The notes under the pieces are model-generated. The model was given only the letters and a program-made list of their open reading frames with translations, was not told the DNA's origin and did no database searches. Positions 36,064 through 46,130 of a stretch of DNA of 64,000 bases are shown here, one piece after another (position 1 is the first letter of the stretch; every line of letters starts with the position of its first letter). The translations under genes and the position numbers were made by a program. The stretch comes from Adineta steineri (lineage: Eukaryota; Rotifera; Eurotatoria; Adinetida; Adinetidae): assembly GCA_905250115.1 (NCBI GenBank), contig CAJNOI010000119.1, positions 213,346 through 277,345 on the forward strand, in the 5' to 3' direction.

Positions 36064-38613
36064 TCAACGTAATCTATTGTCCTGATTTTTCAATTGTGTT
36101 CGAACATTTGCTGAAATTTCCTTGTTCTTGAGAATGTATAACTCTTTTAATGTCTATATATATGAAGAAGATGAAAACATGAAGTTAGAAAAAGCTGATA
36201 ATTACCGTATTACTCTTCAACATATCAACGAGACTTTGTGCACCCTCATCTCCAATTTGATTATCGGCAAGATGTAATATGGCGAGTGTCTACATATAAA
36301 AATAAATATGCATATGAGGAAATGAAAGAAAAATAAGAAATACTTTGTTCTGACGTAGAATATCAGCAAAATATTGCGCTCCTTTGTTATCAATCTGATT
36401 TGCGTTTAGACCTAATTCCATCAGTGTCTATATAATGAGGAAAACAGATATATGAAATGTAAAATGATAAAATAAGAACTTACCTTATTATTTCGTAGAA
36501 TATCAGCAATATGTTGCGCTCCAATTGTTCCAATTTGATTACTCCAAAGATCTAGTTTAGTGAGAATCTATATATAAAGAAAATCGATATAAGATAAATA
36601 ATAAGATTGATAAGTAGATTAATCACCTTGATATATCGTAGAGAATCTGCAATGCGTGCTGCTCCTACAGCTGTGATTTGATTGTTGCCAAGATATAGTG
36701 TGGTGACTTTCTATATGTAGACAAAATTTTATATATAAAAAAGATTAGTTATGAATGAGATTGTATAGTATCTAATTGCTAAAGAAGATTCTAACATAGT
36801 TTCTTTTTTTCTACGGCTAAATATTTTCTTTGAAACAATTTATAATTGGTACTTATAGTGATGATAAAAGTCTCAAATAGGATTATTTTTTAGTTTTATA
36901 GATAAGCAAATAATATTTTCATACCATATTAATTCGTAATGCTCTAGCAATAATTATCGTGTCGAAGTCATTTAATCCATGATTATTCAAATTGAGGGTC
37001 GAGTTGTTTTTCTGATTCGAGATGAGTTCTTCTAGCTGAGGATTTTGATATGGTGATTGTTCCACTACTCGTATGTTTTCTAATGCTTGTTTTACTGCCG
37101 CGTGAACTTGACTGACTCCTTCAACATTATACTCGCTTAGTATAGGAGGTCTTAGATTAGTCCAGTCTTCATTCGCCGTCGAAAAATATAGTTGATAGTT
37201 ATCTCGATGTTGCAATATCGTTACATAATCTGCAGTTGTAACTCTTTGTTTGAATAGTAGTCGCCATTCTCGAAAGTTTCTCCATTTCTGCATCCATTCG
37301 ATTTGATATTCTTCAATTTTTTTCTTATTCTGAACGTCAACATCTGATAGATTTTCATTTATTAATTTTTCTCGATCATCAATCATTCGACGTATGGATG
37401 CAAATATTTCTGCAATACTTAATTTTTTTACCTTTGATTGTTCTTCATATTCTGTGAGTATCTGTTTTAATTCAATCTCAGGACTTACTGATAAAGGATG
37501 TTTAGTAAAATCCTCTTTAATCTGAAATACAGATCATCATTTATTCCTCAATAATAACGGTGCGATTGATAACCTACTTTATGTATCACCTTTTTGACAG
37601 CATCGCCGATCAATTCACATTTATGTTGTTGATGTTTTTCAATTAAACAGCCCGAACAATAGAGTGTCTTGTCTTCTTCACACCAAAATTCTGCTTCTTT
37701 TGTCGGATGTTCCGAACAATGGATTATTTTGGGTGGTTTCGATTCACCTGGTCGATGATCCGCAAGTGCAGGCAATTTATGTAATGTTTCATAACATTCT
37801 CGGCAAAATCCTTTGTTCAGACAATCTCTACACCAGACTTTAGCTGTATGCTCATTACAATTACAACATTTAACATTGCATAATGCTAAAAGTTATCAAT
37901 ATATAGGCATTTTACTAATAACTATAAATATAAAAAGGAGTTTAAAACTGCAGCTCGTAATAGACTACAATACTACTATAGCAATAGGGAATACATGCAT
38001 TGAACAAGTCCTAATAAGTAATGATTTTCCTGAATAAAAGACAAAATCAAAGGCCGATAAGGATCATTTAGTATCCAAGAAAGGTATCTAAGTCATCTAC
38101 AGTAATTTCGAAAAAGCAAAGCATCGCTTCCCTTTGAAGAATACGAGAGTTTGACAGAAGCGACTTCTAACAGATTCCACGTTGGATTTACATAGAGTCT
38201 GAAAAGTCTATCAGAATATGTCATAGTCAGGTTTCCTCTTTTGTCAACACATTTCATCTTATTCTTTCCAAGTTCATTAATGATAATCACTATTACGATA
38301 TACAGGAATGAAATTCTATTAATTTACTAGTCTTTTAATTACCTGCATGTCTTTTTACTACATCAACTATCTCACTAATAACAAGATTCAGTGGAAGTGA
38401 GTCGATATTTGTGCTTGATATTGTAGTTCCATCACGTAGCGGACAGGTAAATTGGCCTTGATTGCTAGCCGCCAAATCTTTGATGCATTGCAAGCAATAT
38501 GTATGCGAACAGGACAACGTACAGGGTTTATTAAAATTGTCCAGACATATTGGACATTTTATTATATCTTCAAGTTGTTCTTTAAATTCTTCTCCATTTG
38601 TCTTCGATGACAT
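36064..38613 (-). CDS. RING, B-box, coiled-coil and LRR protein (TRIM-like)
   Basis: Eight exons, complement(36064-36153, 36206-36289, 36344-36427, 36484-36567, 36627-36710, 36925-37521, 37578-37885, 38343-38613), 533 residues. Exon 1 encodes a RING (CPICLDNF, CSHTYCLQC, CPLRDG), and the next exon two B-boxes (CNVKCCNCNEH; CSEHPTKEAEFWCEEDK). A helical, charged linker follows. The C-terminus is ribonuclease-inhibitor-type LRRs (LYLGNNQI, LDLWSNQI, LGLNANQI, LHLADNQI). Four LRR exons are exactly 84 bases (28 residues, phase 0) each. Likely role: E3 ubiquitin ligase with LRR target recognition. The last RING ligand Cys is replaced (CPLR, then Asp). The promoter and exon 1 are duplicated at 41343-42110. 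Confidence 0.82.
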
Positions 38614-39065
38614 TTTGATGATTGAATAATAATCTACAAAAAAAAACAGATTGCTGATGGAAAATATTTTAGAAGTATGAGGACTTCGACTAAAGAATAT
38701 ATTAGTGTATTTTACCCTTCGTGTTAGAAAGAGCTCACTCTATTTTTTTCCAACTAACATTCATGCAATGTTATGTAAGCTTTTCATCAATGTTTGCATG
38801 CCTTTATATGTGGATGTCTCAGAGGCAAAGTAAAGAAATATGATTAATAGTTACTTCCTACTGACAAAATGGTCTTATTCAGTGACTCAGAGAGAAAAAA
38901 TAAATAAGTAGTCTGTTGGTAAATGGCATAAAGTACAAAAATATTTTCGTTATAATTCATGAAGAAGCCGAAGGCATTTAAATGAATTTTAAGTGAAAAA
39001 CAAACATGTTACTTCCATACTGATGCAGATCGAAAGATGAAAAACATGAAAGTGTTGCAAGGTAA
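38305..39065. repeat. Source of the duplicated RING promoter/exon block
   Basis: Intron 1 edge, RING exon and ~450 bases of upstream DNA match 41343-42110 and 53279-54046. Shared upstream strings include CATGCAATGTTATGTAAGC and TTACTTCCTACTGACAAAAT. It carries the gene's probable promoter. Confidence 0.75.
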
Positions 39066-39762
39066 CTAAAATTAACATGCGCTATAATAAAAACGTAAAT
39101 ATCTTGTTGGAAAGAATAATAAAATACAAAGGTCCGCTCACTTTCATTTCGATATAACAATTATTTTTCCATTAGAACTATTTTATCATATATCTATCGA
39201 TTACCTTATTTTGTTAATCTTAATTCAGTAGCACAATATCCCAATTACAATTCAGAAAAAGAAATAATTCGAATCAACTATTTGCTTTTAAGATACTGCA
39301 AATGCTTTGTACCATATAATTGTAAACGTCTCCGCCTTATCTACTGGTGTTCAGTGCCTAACTCTGTATGTTGATTTATGAAAAATCATTAGCTATACAT
39401 ACAGGATAAGGCATCATCCATCTTTAGGGAAGTATCCAACGGAAGGTTGAGATTGAACGCTCGGGAAAACTCCATTAAACAAAATATACATGAAAAGATG
39501 ACACATAGATAACGTAAGGAAAAGATCAAGCATGCATGATAGACAGGAATGGAAAAAATCAAGTCTGTGTGACATAAGAAAGAAGAGATAATAGGAAAGA
39601 AGGAAAATACCAAGTGACACATGTGATAGAGTATGAATGTTGATGTAGAGATTTGTGTGCATCCACGTCTAACCACTGCTACACATCCTCAACATATAAA
39701 TAACATCCATGCAAATCTACTCAAACAAAGAGGTGTTCTCAACTATCATCATCAATTTAGAG
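39066..39762. other. Intergenic, no gene recognised
   Basis: Open frames on the minus strand around 39389-39676 overlap each other in two frames and show no domain. I see nothing else. Confidence 0.4.
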
Positions 39763-39827
39763 GTAGTTTGGGTGTGAGTGTAAATGTAGCATGAGAATTG
39801 TATCCATCGCTCACTCACACCCATCCT
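39763..39827. repeat. Telomere-like palindrome P7 at a duplication breakpoint
   Basis: Left GTAGTTTGGGTGTGAGTG, right CTCACTCACACCCATCCTAA. Homology to the F-box intron 1 begins immediately after it (39828). Confidence 0.7.
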
Positions 39828-41277
39828 AAATATCAATTTATTTCTTGTATGTAAGAATTTAGTTATTTTAGAAGAAAATATATATTATTTACTGAAGGAT
39901 TAGTTGAACGAACATGTCCTTACAATGACAAAATTAATATCGATTGTGTTCGTTCTATTGAAATTCGACTTGAAAAAGTTATTGAGAATTGTGCAACATA
40001 TTTTCCAAATATAACTGAACTTAAAATTTCATCTATGAATATAAATCAAAATGAAATTTTCAATAGTTTACAATATATTCTTCCTTTACAACAACTGACT
40101 ACTTTATTAATTAATGATCCGAAATGTAATCTTGAAAAGATGATTGAATTATTACATTATCTACCTAAACTTTCAAGTTTAACAATTCAACATATATTAA
40201 TTCATGAGAACGATCTAGTATGTATTCAATAAAATGAAGTTTATCAATTGATATCAACTAGAAATAATATAAAAAATTTGATTATTTGTTAATCTTTGTC
40301 CTCAATTACAACGTTTAATGATCAATACATTTACAAATTGTATAGAATCGATTCTAAGATTTTTATTATTAAAAAATAATACTGGTCATTTATCTTCATT
40401 ATGTTTGAAAAATGTATCGGAAGATGAAATTGAAAAATTACTTGCTAATTATTCATGGAAAATAGTTAATGTAGTGTTAAATGATATGTATTTATGGTGG
40501 TGATATTATCGATGAATGAAATCTAATAAACACGAAGTTATTTTTGTTAATGTTATAAATAAAAGTTATTCTTAGGAATTTGTGAAATGATCATAGTTTT
40601 AGTATAACAAAAGTCAATATCTTCTTGTATATTTAAACACAAATAGATGAACAAAAAATAATAATAATAAATACACACAAATATTTGTAAATATGAAAAA
40701 CAAAACGTCTGATGAAGTTGGTGTTTTTTTATCTTTTACTGATTTGTTCTCACCATCACTGTTCTCCTAACATTAAAAGTCAACGCAAAAAAAAAACAAT
40801 AATTTAGTTGAATAAAAAAGTTCTATTTATATGTCTTGTACAAAATTGCCTGGAAATAAACCAATTTTTCCATGTAAATTTCCTTTACACCATTGATCTG
40901 GACGACGTTCGAGTAACAAAATTAGATCACCTAGAAAATGAATCATAAATAAGAACAAAATAATATTCGTAGAATTTTACCTGGTTGTATGGTTAATTCA
41001 TCATCATGTTCTGCAACATAAGAATCTATAACTTTAACAAATTTAATTGTTTGTTGCTGTCGTAGAGAATCTGTTGATGCTGTCATAACAGATGGAAGAA
41101 CTGAAGAAGGTGGATGAGGTGCTGCTGATCGATTATCTATACAACATAATAAAAGTATTAGTAAGAGAAATTATTATTTAACAATCAGCATGCACGTGGG
41201 GAAAAAACAAATCAATGCAATCACATGCAGAAGTTTCATTTAAACTTACACATTGAATGTAAGATTGCAGAATTTTT
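39828..41277. repeat. Inverted copy of 18547-20047 (NOSTRIN 3' exons + F-box exon 2)
   Basis: In order: F-box exon 2 with its intron edge (plus strand here), the convergent 3' spacer, then NOSTRIN-like exons 19 and 18 and part of intron 17 (minus strand here). Homology stops at P7 on the left and at P8 on the right. The source locus has no palindrome at the matching points. Confidence 0.82.
39862..40503 (+). pseudogene. Decayed copy of F-box gene exon 2
   Basis: From the acceptor TTATTTTAG the frame matches the F-box protein's second half (LVERTCPYNDK, SIEIRLEKVI, MYLWW end). One Gln codon became TAA (after DLVCIQ), and about 45 bases are lost after NNIKNLII. There is a further deletion near the end. 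No exon 1 or start exists here. It was captured as part of the 39828-41277 copy. Confidence 0.8.
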
Positions 41278-41655
41278 TGAGAGCGTGAGTAGGTATGGGT
41301 GTCTCTTCTTTATGTCTCTAACTCACACCCACACCCTCAAGATGGTATACAGGATTGGATTCTATTAATTTACTAGTCTTTTACCTGCATGTTTTGTTAC
41401 TAAATCAACTATATCACGAATAGCAAGATTAAGTGGAAGTGAATCGATATTTGTGCTTGATATTGTGATTCCATCACGTAGCGGACAGATAAATTGGCCT
41501 TGATTGCTAGCCGCCAAATCTTTGATGCATTGCAAGCAATATGTATGCGAACAGGGCAATATGCGGGGTTCATTAAAATTGTCCAGACATATTGGACATT
41601 TTATTATATCTTCAAGTTGTTCTTTAAATTCTTCTCCATTTGTCTTCGATGGCAT
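40827..41655 (-). CDS. Chimeric RING-SH3 gene, copy A
   Basis: Exons complement(40827-40930, 40981-41136, 41385-41655). Exon 1 is the RING exon of the RING/LRR gene with its promoter region. It ends after 90 codons plus one base (GCA G) at a GTAAAA donor. The next exons are copies of NOSTRIN-like exons 18 and 19. The first begins at acceptor TATAG and needs exactly one carried base (G+AT), so the frame runs on to the TAA. The result is 176 residues: RING (CPICLDNFNEPRILPCSHTY), a Pro/Ser linker, then an SH3 domain ending GNFVQDI. All three exons are free of stops. The intron (41137-41384) contains palindrome P8. Predicted role, by inference only: a small E3 that ubiquitinates SH3 ligands. Expression is unknown. 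Confidence 0.65.
41278..41341. repeat. Telomere-like palindrome P8 at the fusion junction
   Basis: Left GAGAGCGTGAGTAGGTATGG, right AACTCACACCCACACCCTCA. It separates the NOSTRIN-derived from the RING-derived DNA to within a few bases on each side. Confidence 0.75.
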
Positions 41656-42110
41656 TTTGATGACTGAATGATAATCTACAAAAAAAAATAGATTGCTGAT
41701 GGAAAGTATTTTAAAAGTATGAGAACTTCAACTAAAGAATATATTAGTGTATTGTACGCTTCGAGTTAGAAAGAGTATAATCTTTTTTTTTCCAACCACC
41801 ATTCATGCAATGTTATGTAAGCTTTTCATCAATATCTGCATGCTTTTTTTATGTCGATGTCTCAGAGGCAAAGTCAAGAAAAATGATTAATAGTTACTTC
41901 CTACTGACAAAATGCTCTTATTCAGTGACTCAGAGGGAAAAAATAAATAAGTATTTTGTTGGTAAATGGCATAAAGTAAAAAAATATTTTCACTATAGGT
42001 CATGAATAAGCCTAAGACATTTAGATGAATTTTAAGTGAAAAACAAACATGTTACTTTCATATTGTTGCAAATCGAACGATGAAAAACATGAAAGCGTTG
42101 CCAGGTACTA
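41343..42110. repeat. Copied RING exon and promoter block, A
   Basis: Matches 38305-39065. Homology begins at ATACAGGA just after P8 and fades after AAAGCGTTGCCAGGTA. Confidence 0.75.
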
Positions 42111-43890
42111 AAAGCACTTTGATTCTGTATCTAATCGGGGAGAAATATGTATCTGGCCAAGAAATAATTCAAAAATAACTTCATACAATAAAATATTGAT
42201 CTCCTCTTGTGTAAATTATTCTCAAGAAAAACGAAAAAAAAAAACATTCTCCTCTTATTCATATTTACGCTAAACGATGTGGCAAATAAAATTCAATGCG
42301 ACAAAAGGCATATTGCATCATTTACATCATTTATTTCCTTTTCTTAATCCTCTCCAGTTATTGCACAATCATTAGAAATTTGTAATTGACGATAAAGACA
42401 AATTCATTTAAACAATCAATAGCATCTGCACCATACTATATAATAAATAGTGTACACTACTCTGACTTTTATACGTATAACATTAAAATGAAACTTAGTG
42501 AGGCCTCTCTAGACTTCAGATGAACGGATCTGAGTTAATTAAAAATATGAACATATAAAACGTGTGTATTGTGAATGAACAAACATTAATTAATTGAAAT
42601 ATATTAAATACTGTCGCTAGAATGATATACGTGCTGAGGGTTTACTGCGTACGAAACGTATTCTTTAGTATGTTATCGGTCGTACTTTTATTATTTTTTA
42701 TTCTTTATCTTTCACGTAGTATATATGAAAAAATAGAAAGCGATACACGTGGCAAGGTTATTTTCGTACGTACGAAATGAATTCTTTAATACGTTGCTAG
42801 TCTACTGGTCATTCTTCTATTATCTTTTTTCCCTCTTAACACACTCCTTAAATAGCACCGATCCAGCTAGTAACTGAGAAGAATGTTTGTTAAAACACAG
42901 TATTTACAATCGTTGAATGTATTCGTAAGTTATATACTATATTCTATAAGTTTGAATGTTAATTAGATTGTACAATATTCAATTCAGCTATATGTGTCGT
43001 GCAATTAGTTTTTATCCAAAACAATCCTTCTTGAATTTTTTACAGATGAATGTATTCAACTTCGAGATTAAAATTTCTTAAGTCGTCAAATAGCTTAATC
43101 TGCAAATTAGATCAACTTTTTTTATCTCACCCTTTTTTCAGAAACGAGAACGTGGAAAATGATATCTGAAAACGACTCTTGAGTTCAGTATTATCGAAGA
43201 CAGTAAGATCTGTCTTAGTGAACTCCTCTTTATTTTGAATATAAACGCATTTTTTCGATCCCATCCGTATATATTAATCTTCATATAGGAGGTATTAATA
43301 GGAGGCGCTAATTGAATAATTATATGATTGGAATTGTGGAGTCTGTAATCTATTTCCATGAAAATAAATATATAAATATAATTGTTTTTGTTTTGTACAG
43401 TTTCTAGAACTTTGGATATCACATATGGTATCTTGCAATAAATTATGTCTAGCATAAAAAACAATTGTAAAAAATGATACCAATGAAAATTTTTTAGCTG
43501 CTGAGAATAGTTCGTATGATGATGGTTTAGATGTGTCAACAGCAATCCAAATGATGTATCGTCGGCAATTGTTATTAACTACAATCGAAGCTGATCAATA
43601 TCTATCTAAATTCGAATACTCCTAAAGAAAATCTATTCGTGATTTTTTTAAACGCACCTAAACAGAATTTGGATACAATATTCTAAAAATGTTTTAGAAA
43701 AAAGTGTGAAATATTAAAAGTCATTTAAATGAGGTCGAGAATAAAAAGACTTATGTTTTGGCTTATTTTTATTTGATTCTTTCTTCTTTATGAATACCCT
43801 GATATATACAGAATGATTTTCATTGGTTTCAATGGTATTCACATTAGATAAATAATATTCTTTGATGTTTTAGATACTAATACAAACGAG
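42111..43890. other. Intergenic upstream of P450, with one orphan exon-like stretch
   Basis: All of this recurs in block B. On the plus strand 43497-43625, after a TTTTTAG acceptor, reads AAENSSYDDGLDVSTAIQ and on to a stop, like a terminal exon. The block B copy has a TAA inside. No other exons of such a gene are seen. Open frames on the minus strand at 43138-43545 are not conserved in frame between the blocks. Confidence 0.4.
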
Positions 43891-45435
43891 ATGTTAATTC
43901 TTATTGTGTCTATAATTGTGACACTTATCCTCAGTTTCATTACATTCATTTATTTCAAGCTTATTCGATCTCAAAAACGTGTATACGATGCTTTTCGAGC
44001 ACAAGGTGTTCCAAGTGAACCGTTTATTCCACTTGTTGGTCAACTTTGGCACATGAATGAGGCTAATAAAATAGGTAGAGGTATGGATTATATTGTGGAT
44101 CTCGTACAAAAACATGGCTCCTACTTTCTATTTGGTTTTGGCCCATTAACTCGAATGATACTTGTTGAACCAGAACTTATATCCGACGTTTTAGGTCGTT
44201 CAAACACTGCGAACTATCAAAAACCACCTGATCTGATAAATATTGTTAAACCAATTCTTGGAACACATAATCTTTTAGTTAGCGAAGGAGATGAACATGA
44301 TCGCGCGCGCAAAATGCTAAATCCTGCCTTTCATTTTGTTAATCTTCGTTCAATGGTGCCAATTATGTCAAACGAAACGGTTAAGGCTATCGACTCTCTT
44401 CTTTCGCTTGCATCATCAACAAACGAAGTCAATTTGGAAATTCAAATGAATAGCTTAACTCTTTCCATCATTGCATCGAGTGCTTTTAGTCAAGGTTTTG
44501 AAACTACACCACATGCTAAAGAGAGTATGTGTACAACATTTAATGAGGTAAAAGATGTAATTGAATATCGAACATTACATATGATCAATCAGATCAAATT
44601 CCTAGCAGAATTGCCATTTTGGGGTAAAAAAATTGTCGATGATGGAGCAAAAAAAGTCAATGATTTTGTTGATCAGGCAATTGCTGATCGACGAAGTGGA
44701 AAATCAACTAGTTTGTGTGCTGGTCAAGATATACTTGATCTTCTTTTAAATGCTGTTGATGATAAGGGTGAATCATTTTCTGATCAACAGATAAGAGACG
44801 AAGCACTAACCTTTGTCCTTGCTGGTCATGAAACTACTGGAAATTTAATGACTTGGACACTCTACTTATTAATGACACATGCTGAAGTGTTAGAAGCGTG
44901 TCGCGAAGAAGTCGATCGTATTTTACCCAATGGAACGATTCCTGATTTTGAACATATGGCTGATCTTCAGGTAATTGAAGCTGTTCTCTACGAAAGCCTT
45001 CGTCTTTATCCACCTGCTGCATTTATTGTTCGTCAATGCATTAAAGAACATACAATTGGCGGTACTAATGGTAAATCTTCAATTTTTATTCCTGTTGGCG
45101 CTATGATTGTAATTCATAACTATACCCTACATCGACGAGAGGACTATTGGTCTTGTCCACTCGAGTTTGATTATAAACGATGGATGCGTGATCCAGTATC
45201 TGGACTAAAACCAAAACTTACTCATCCATATGCTTATCTTCCGTTTGCATCAGGCACGAGAAATTGTATTGGACAGAACTTTGCAATACTCGAAGCAAAA
45301 GTGATGCTTGCAATGCTTGTACAACGGTGTAACTTCACGTTAGTACCTGGACAACAAATTGTTCCTGAAATGAAAGGTGTAACGATGAAAACTAAATATG
45401 GTTTGTTTGCATATGTAGAAAAAAGAGAAATCTAG
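43891..45435 (+). CDS. Cytochrome P450 (CYP4/CYP46-like), intact copy
   Basis: Single exon, 514 residues. An N-terminal signal anchor (residues 2-23) places it on the ER. The I-helix motif AGHETT is at 311-316, the K-helix ESLR at 368-371, and the haem loop FASGTRNCIG at 452-461 with Cys459 as thiolate ligand. The HDRARKMLNPAFHF segment is typical of the CYP4/CYP46 part of the family. It would oxidise a lipid or xenobiotic with NADPH-P450 reductase. The substrate is not predictable. The block B copy is interrupted by a transposon after codon 22. Ordinary GC- and codon use, no sign of transfer. Confidence 0.88.
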   Translation: MLILIVSIIVTLILSFITFIYFKLIRSQKRVYDAFRAQGVPSEPFIPLVGQLWHMNEANKIGRGMDYIVDLVQKHGSYFLFGFGPLTRMILVEPELISDVLGRSNTANYQKPPDLINIVKPILGTHNLLVSEGDEHDRARKMLNPAFHFVNLRSMVPIMSNETVKAIDSLLSLASSTNEVNLEIQMNSLTLSIIASSAFSQGFETTPHAKESMCTTFNEVKDVIEYRTLHMINQIKFLAELPFWGKKIVDDGAKKVNDFVDQAIADRRSGKSTSLCAGQDILDLLLNAVDDKGESFSDQQIRDEALTFVLAGHETTGNLMTWTLYLLMTHAEVLEACREEVDRILPNGTIPDFEHMADLQVIEAVLYESLRLYPPAAFIVRQCIKEHTIGGTNGKSSIFIPVGAMIVIHNYTLHRREDYWSCPLEFDYKRWMRDPVSGLKPKLTHPYAYLPFASGTRNCIGQNFAILEAKVMLAMLVQRCNFTLVPGQQIVPEMKGVTMKTKYGLFAYVEKREI

Positions 45436-46130
45436 TGATTCTATTCAAAATGTCAATATTCATGCAATCAATTCTACTCTATTGACTTCTTTTTTAATTA
45501 TTTATCTTAAATTATTCATACGTTGTCATTAGAAAAAAATAAATATATTTTCGGCGAACGTTTTTGTACTTTATTAGTTTTATTTTTCATTTAAGTCTTT
45601 ACTTTTCAATGAACTACATCAAAAGTTCATTAATATTTCTTACATGTTTATTAACATGAAGAGAGGAAATAAATTATAACTTTATTTGATTAAAAGGTGA
45701 GTTAAACTAATCATTGTTCGTATTTGTTTTCTTCTATTAAAACAAGTGTATTCATTCCTTTACTATTTTTGATGTTAAATTATGAGCAAAGATGATCCTC
45801 TCTATACAACAACATCTGATCGAATGATTTTTTTGCTAAATTCTCATGACGTCACATGTATAAATAGCCAGAATTTAATGACAAATATATTTTTATGCTC
45901 ATATCATGCATAAATCCATAATGACAGTTTTTTTCTTCATAGAATTTAATGAGCATAAAGACATTTGACTTTATAAATGCATTAAAACATTCATTTAAAC
46001 AATTTTGTTATATTACTAATCTATCATTAAATAAAGTTATCCGCAATGGAAAAAGTAATCTGGCGAAACAAAATAATATTTTCTTTGCATTATTCTTTGT
46101 AGATTATCAAGTAATATCAAATAGTGAAAA
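45436..46130. other. Intergenic between P450 and 7TM receptor
   Basis: Non-coding. It recurs nearly base for base in block B. It holds the promoter-like site at 45847-45866 and, just before the receptor, a pyrimidine stretch with TTTGTAG that could be a 5' UTR acceptor. Confidence 0.45.
45847..45866 (+). promoter_or_regulatory. CRE-like TGACGTCA and TATAAATA, receptor promoter A
   Basis: A perfect CRE palindrome TGACGTCA sits 4 bases before TATAAATA, about 265 bases upstream of the receptor ATG. Both words are unchanged in block B (58907-58926). Confidence 0.45.

Noticed and set aside
36206-36710. Regularly spaced ~85-base repeats as a CRISPR-like array
   Set aside because: They are LRR-coding exons of a eukaryotic gene, separated by GT-AG introns and not identical.
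43138-43545. 135-codon frame on the minus strand upstream of the P450
   Set aside because: Block B does not keep the same frame (indels), and no domain is seen.
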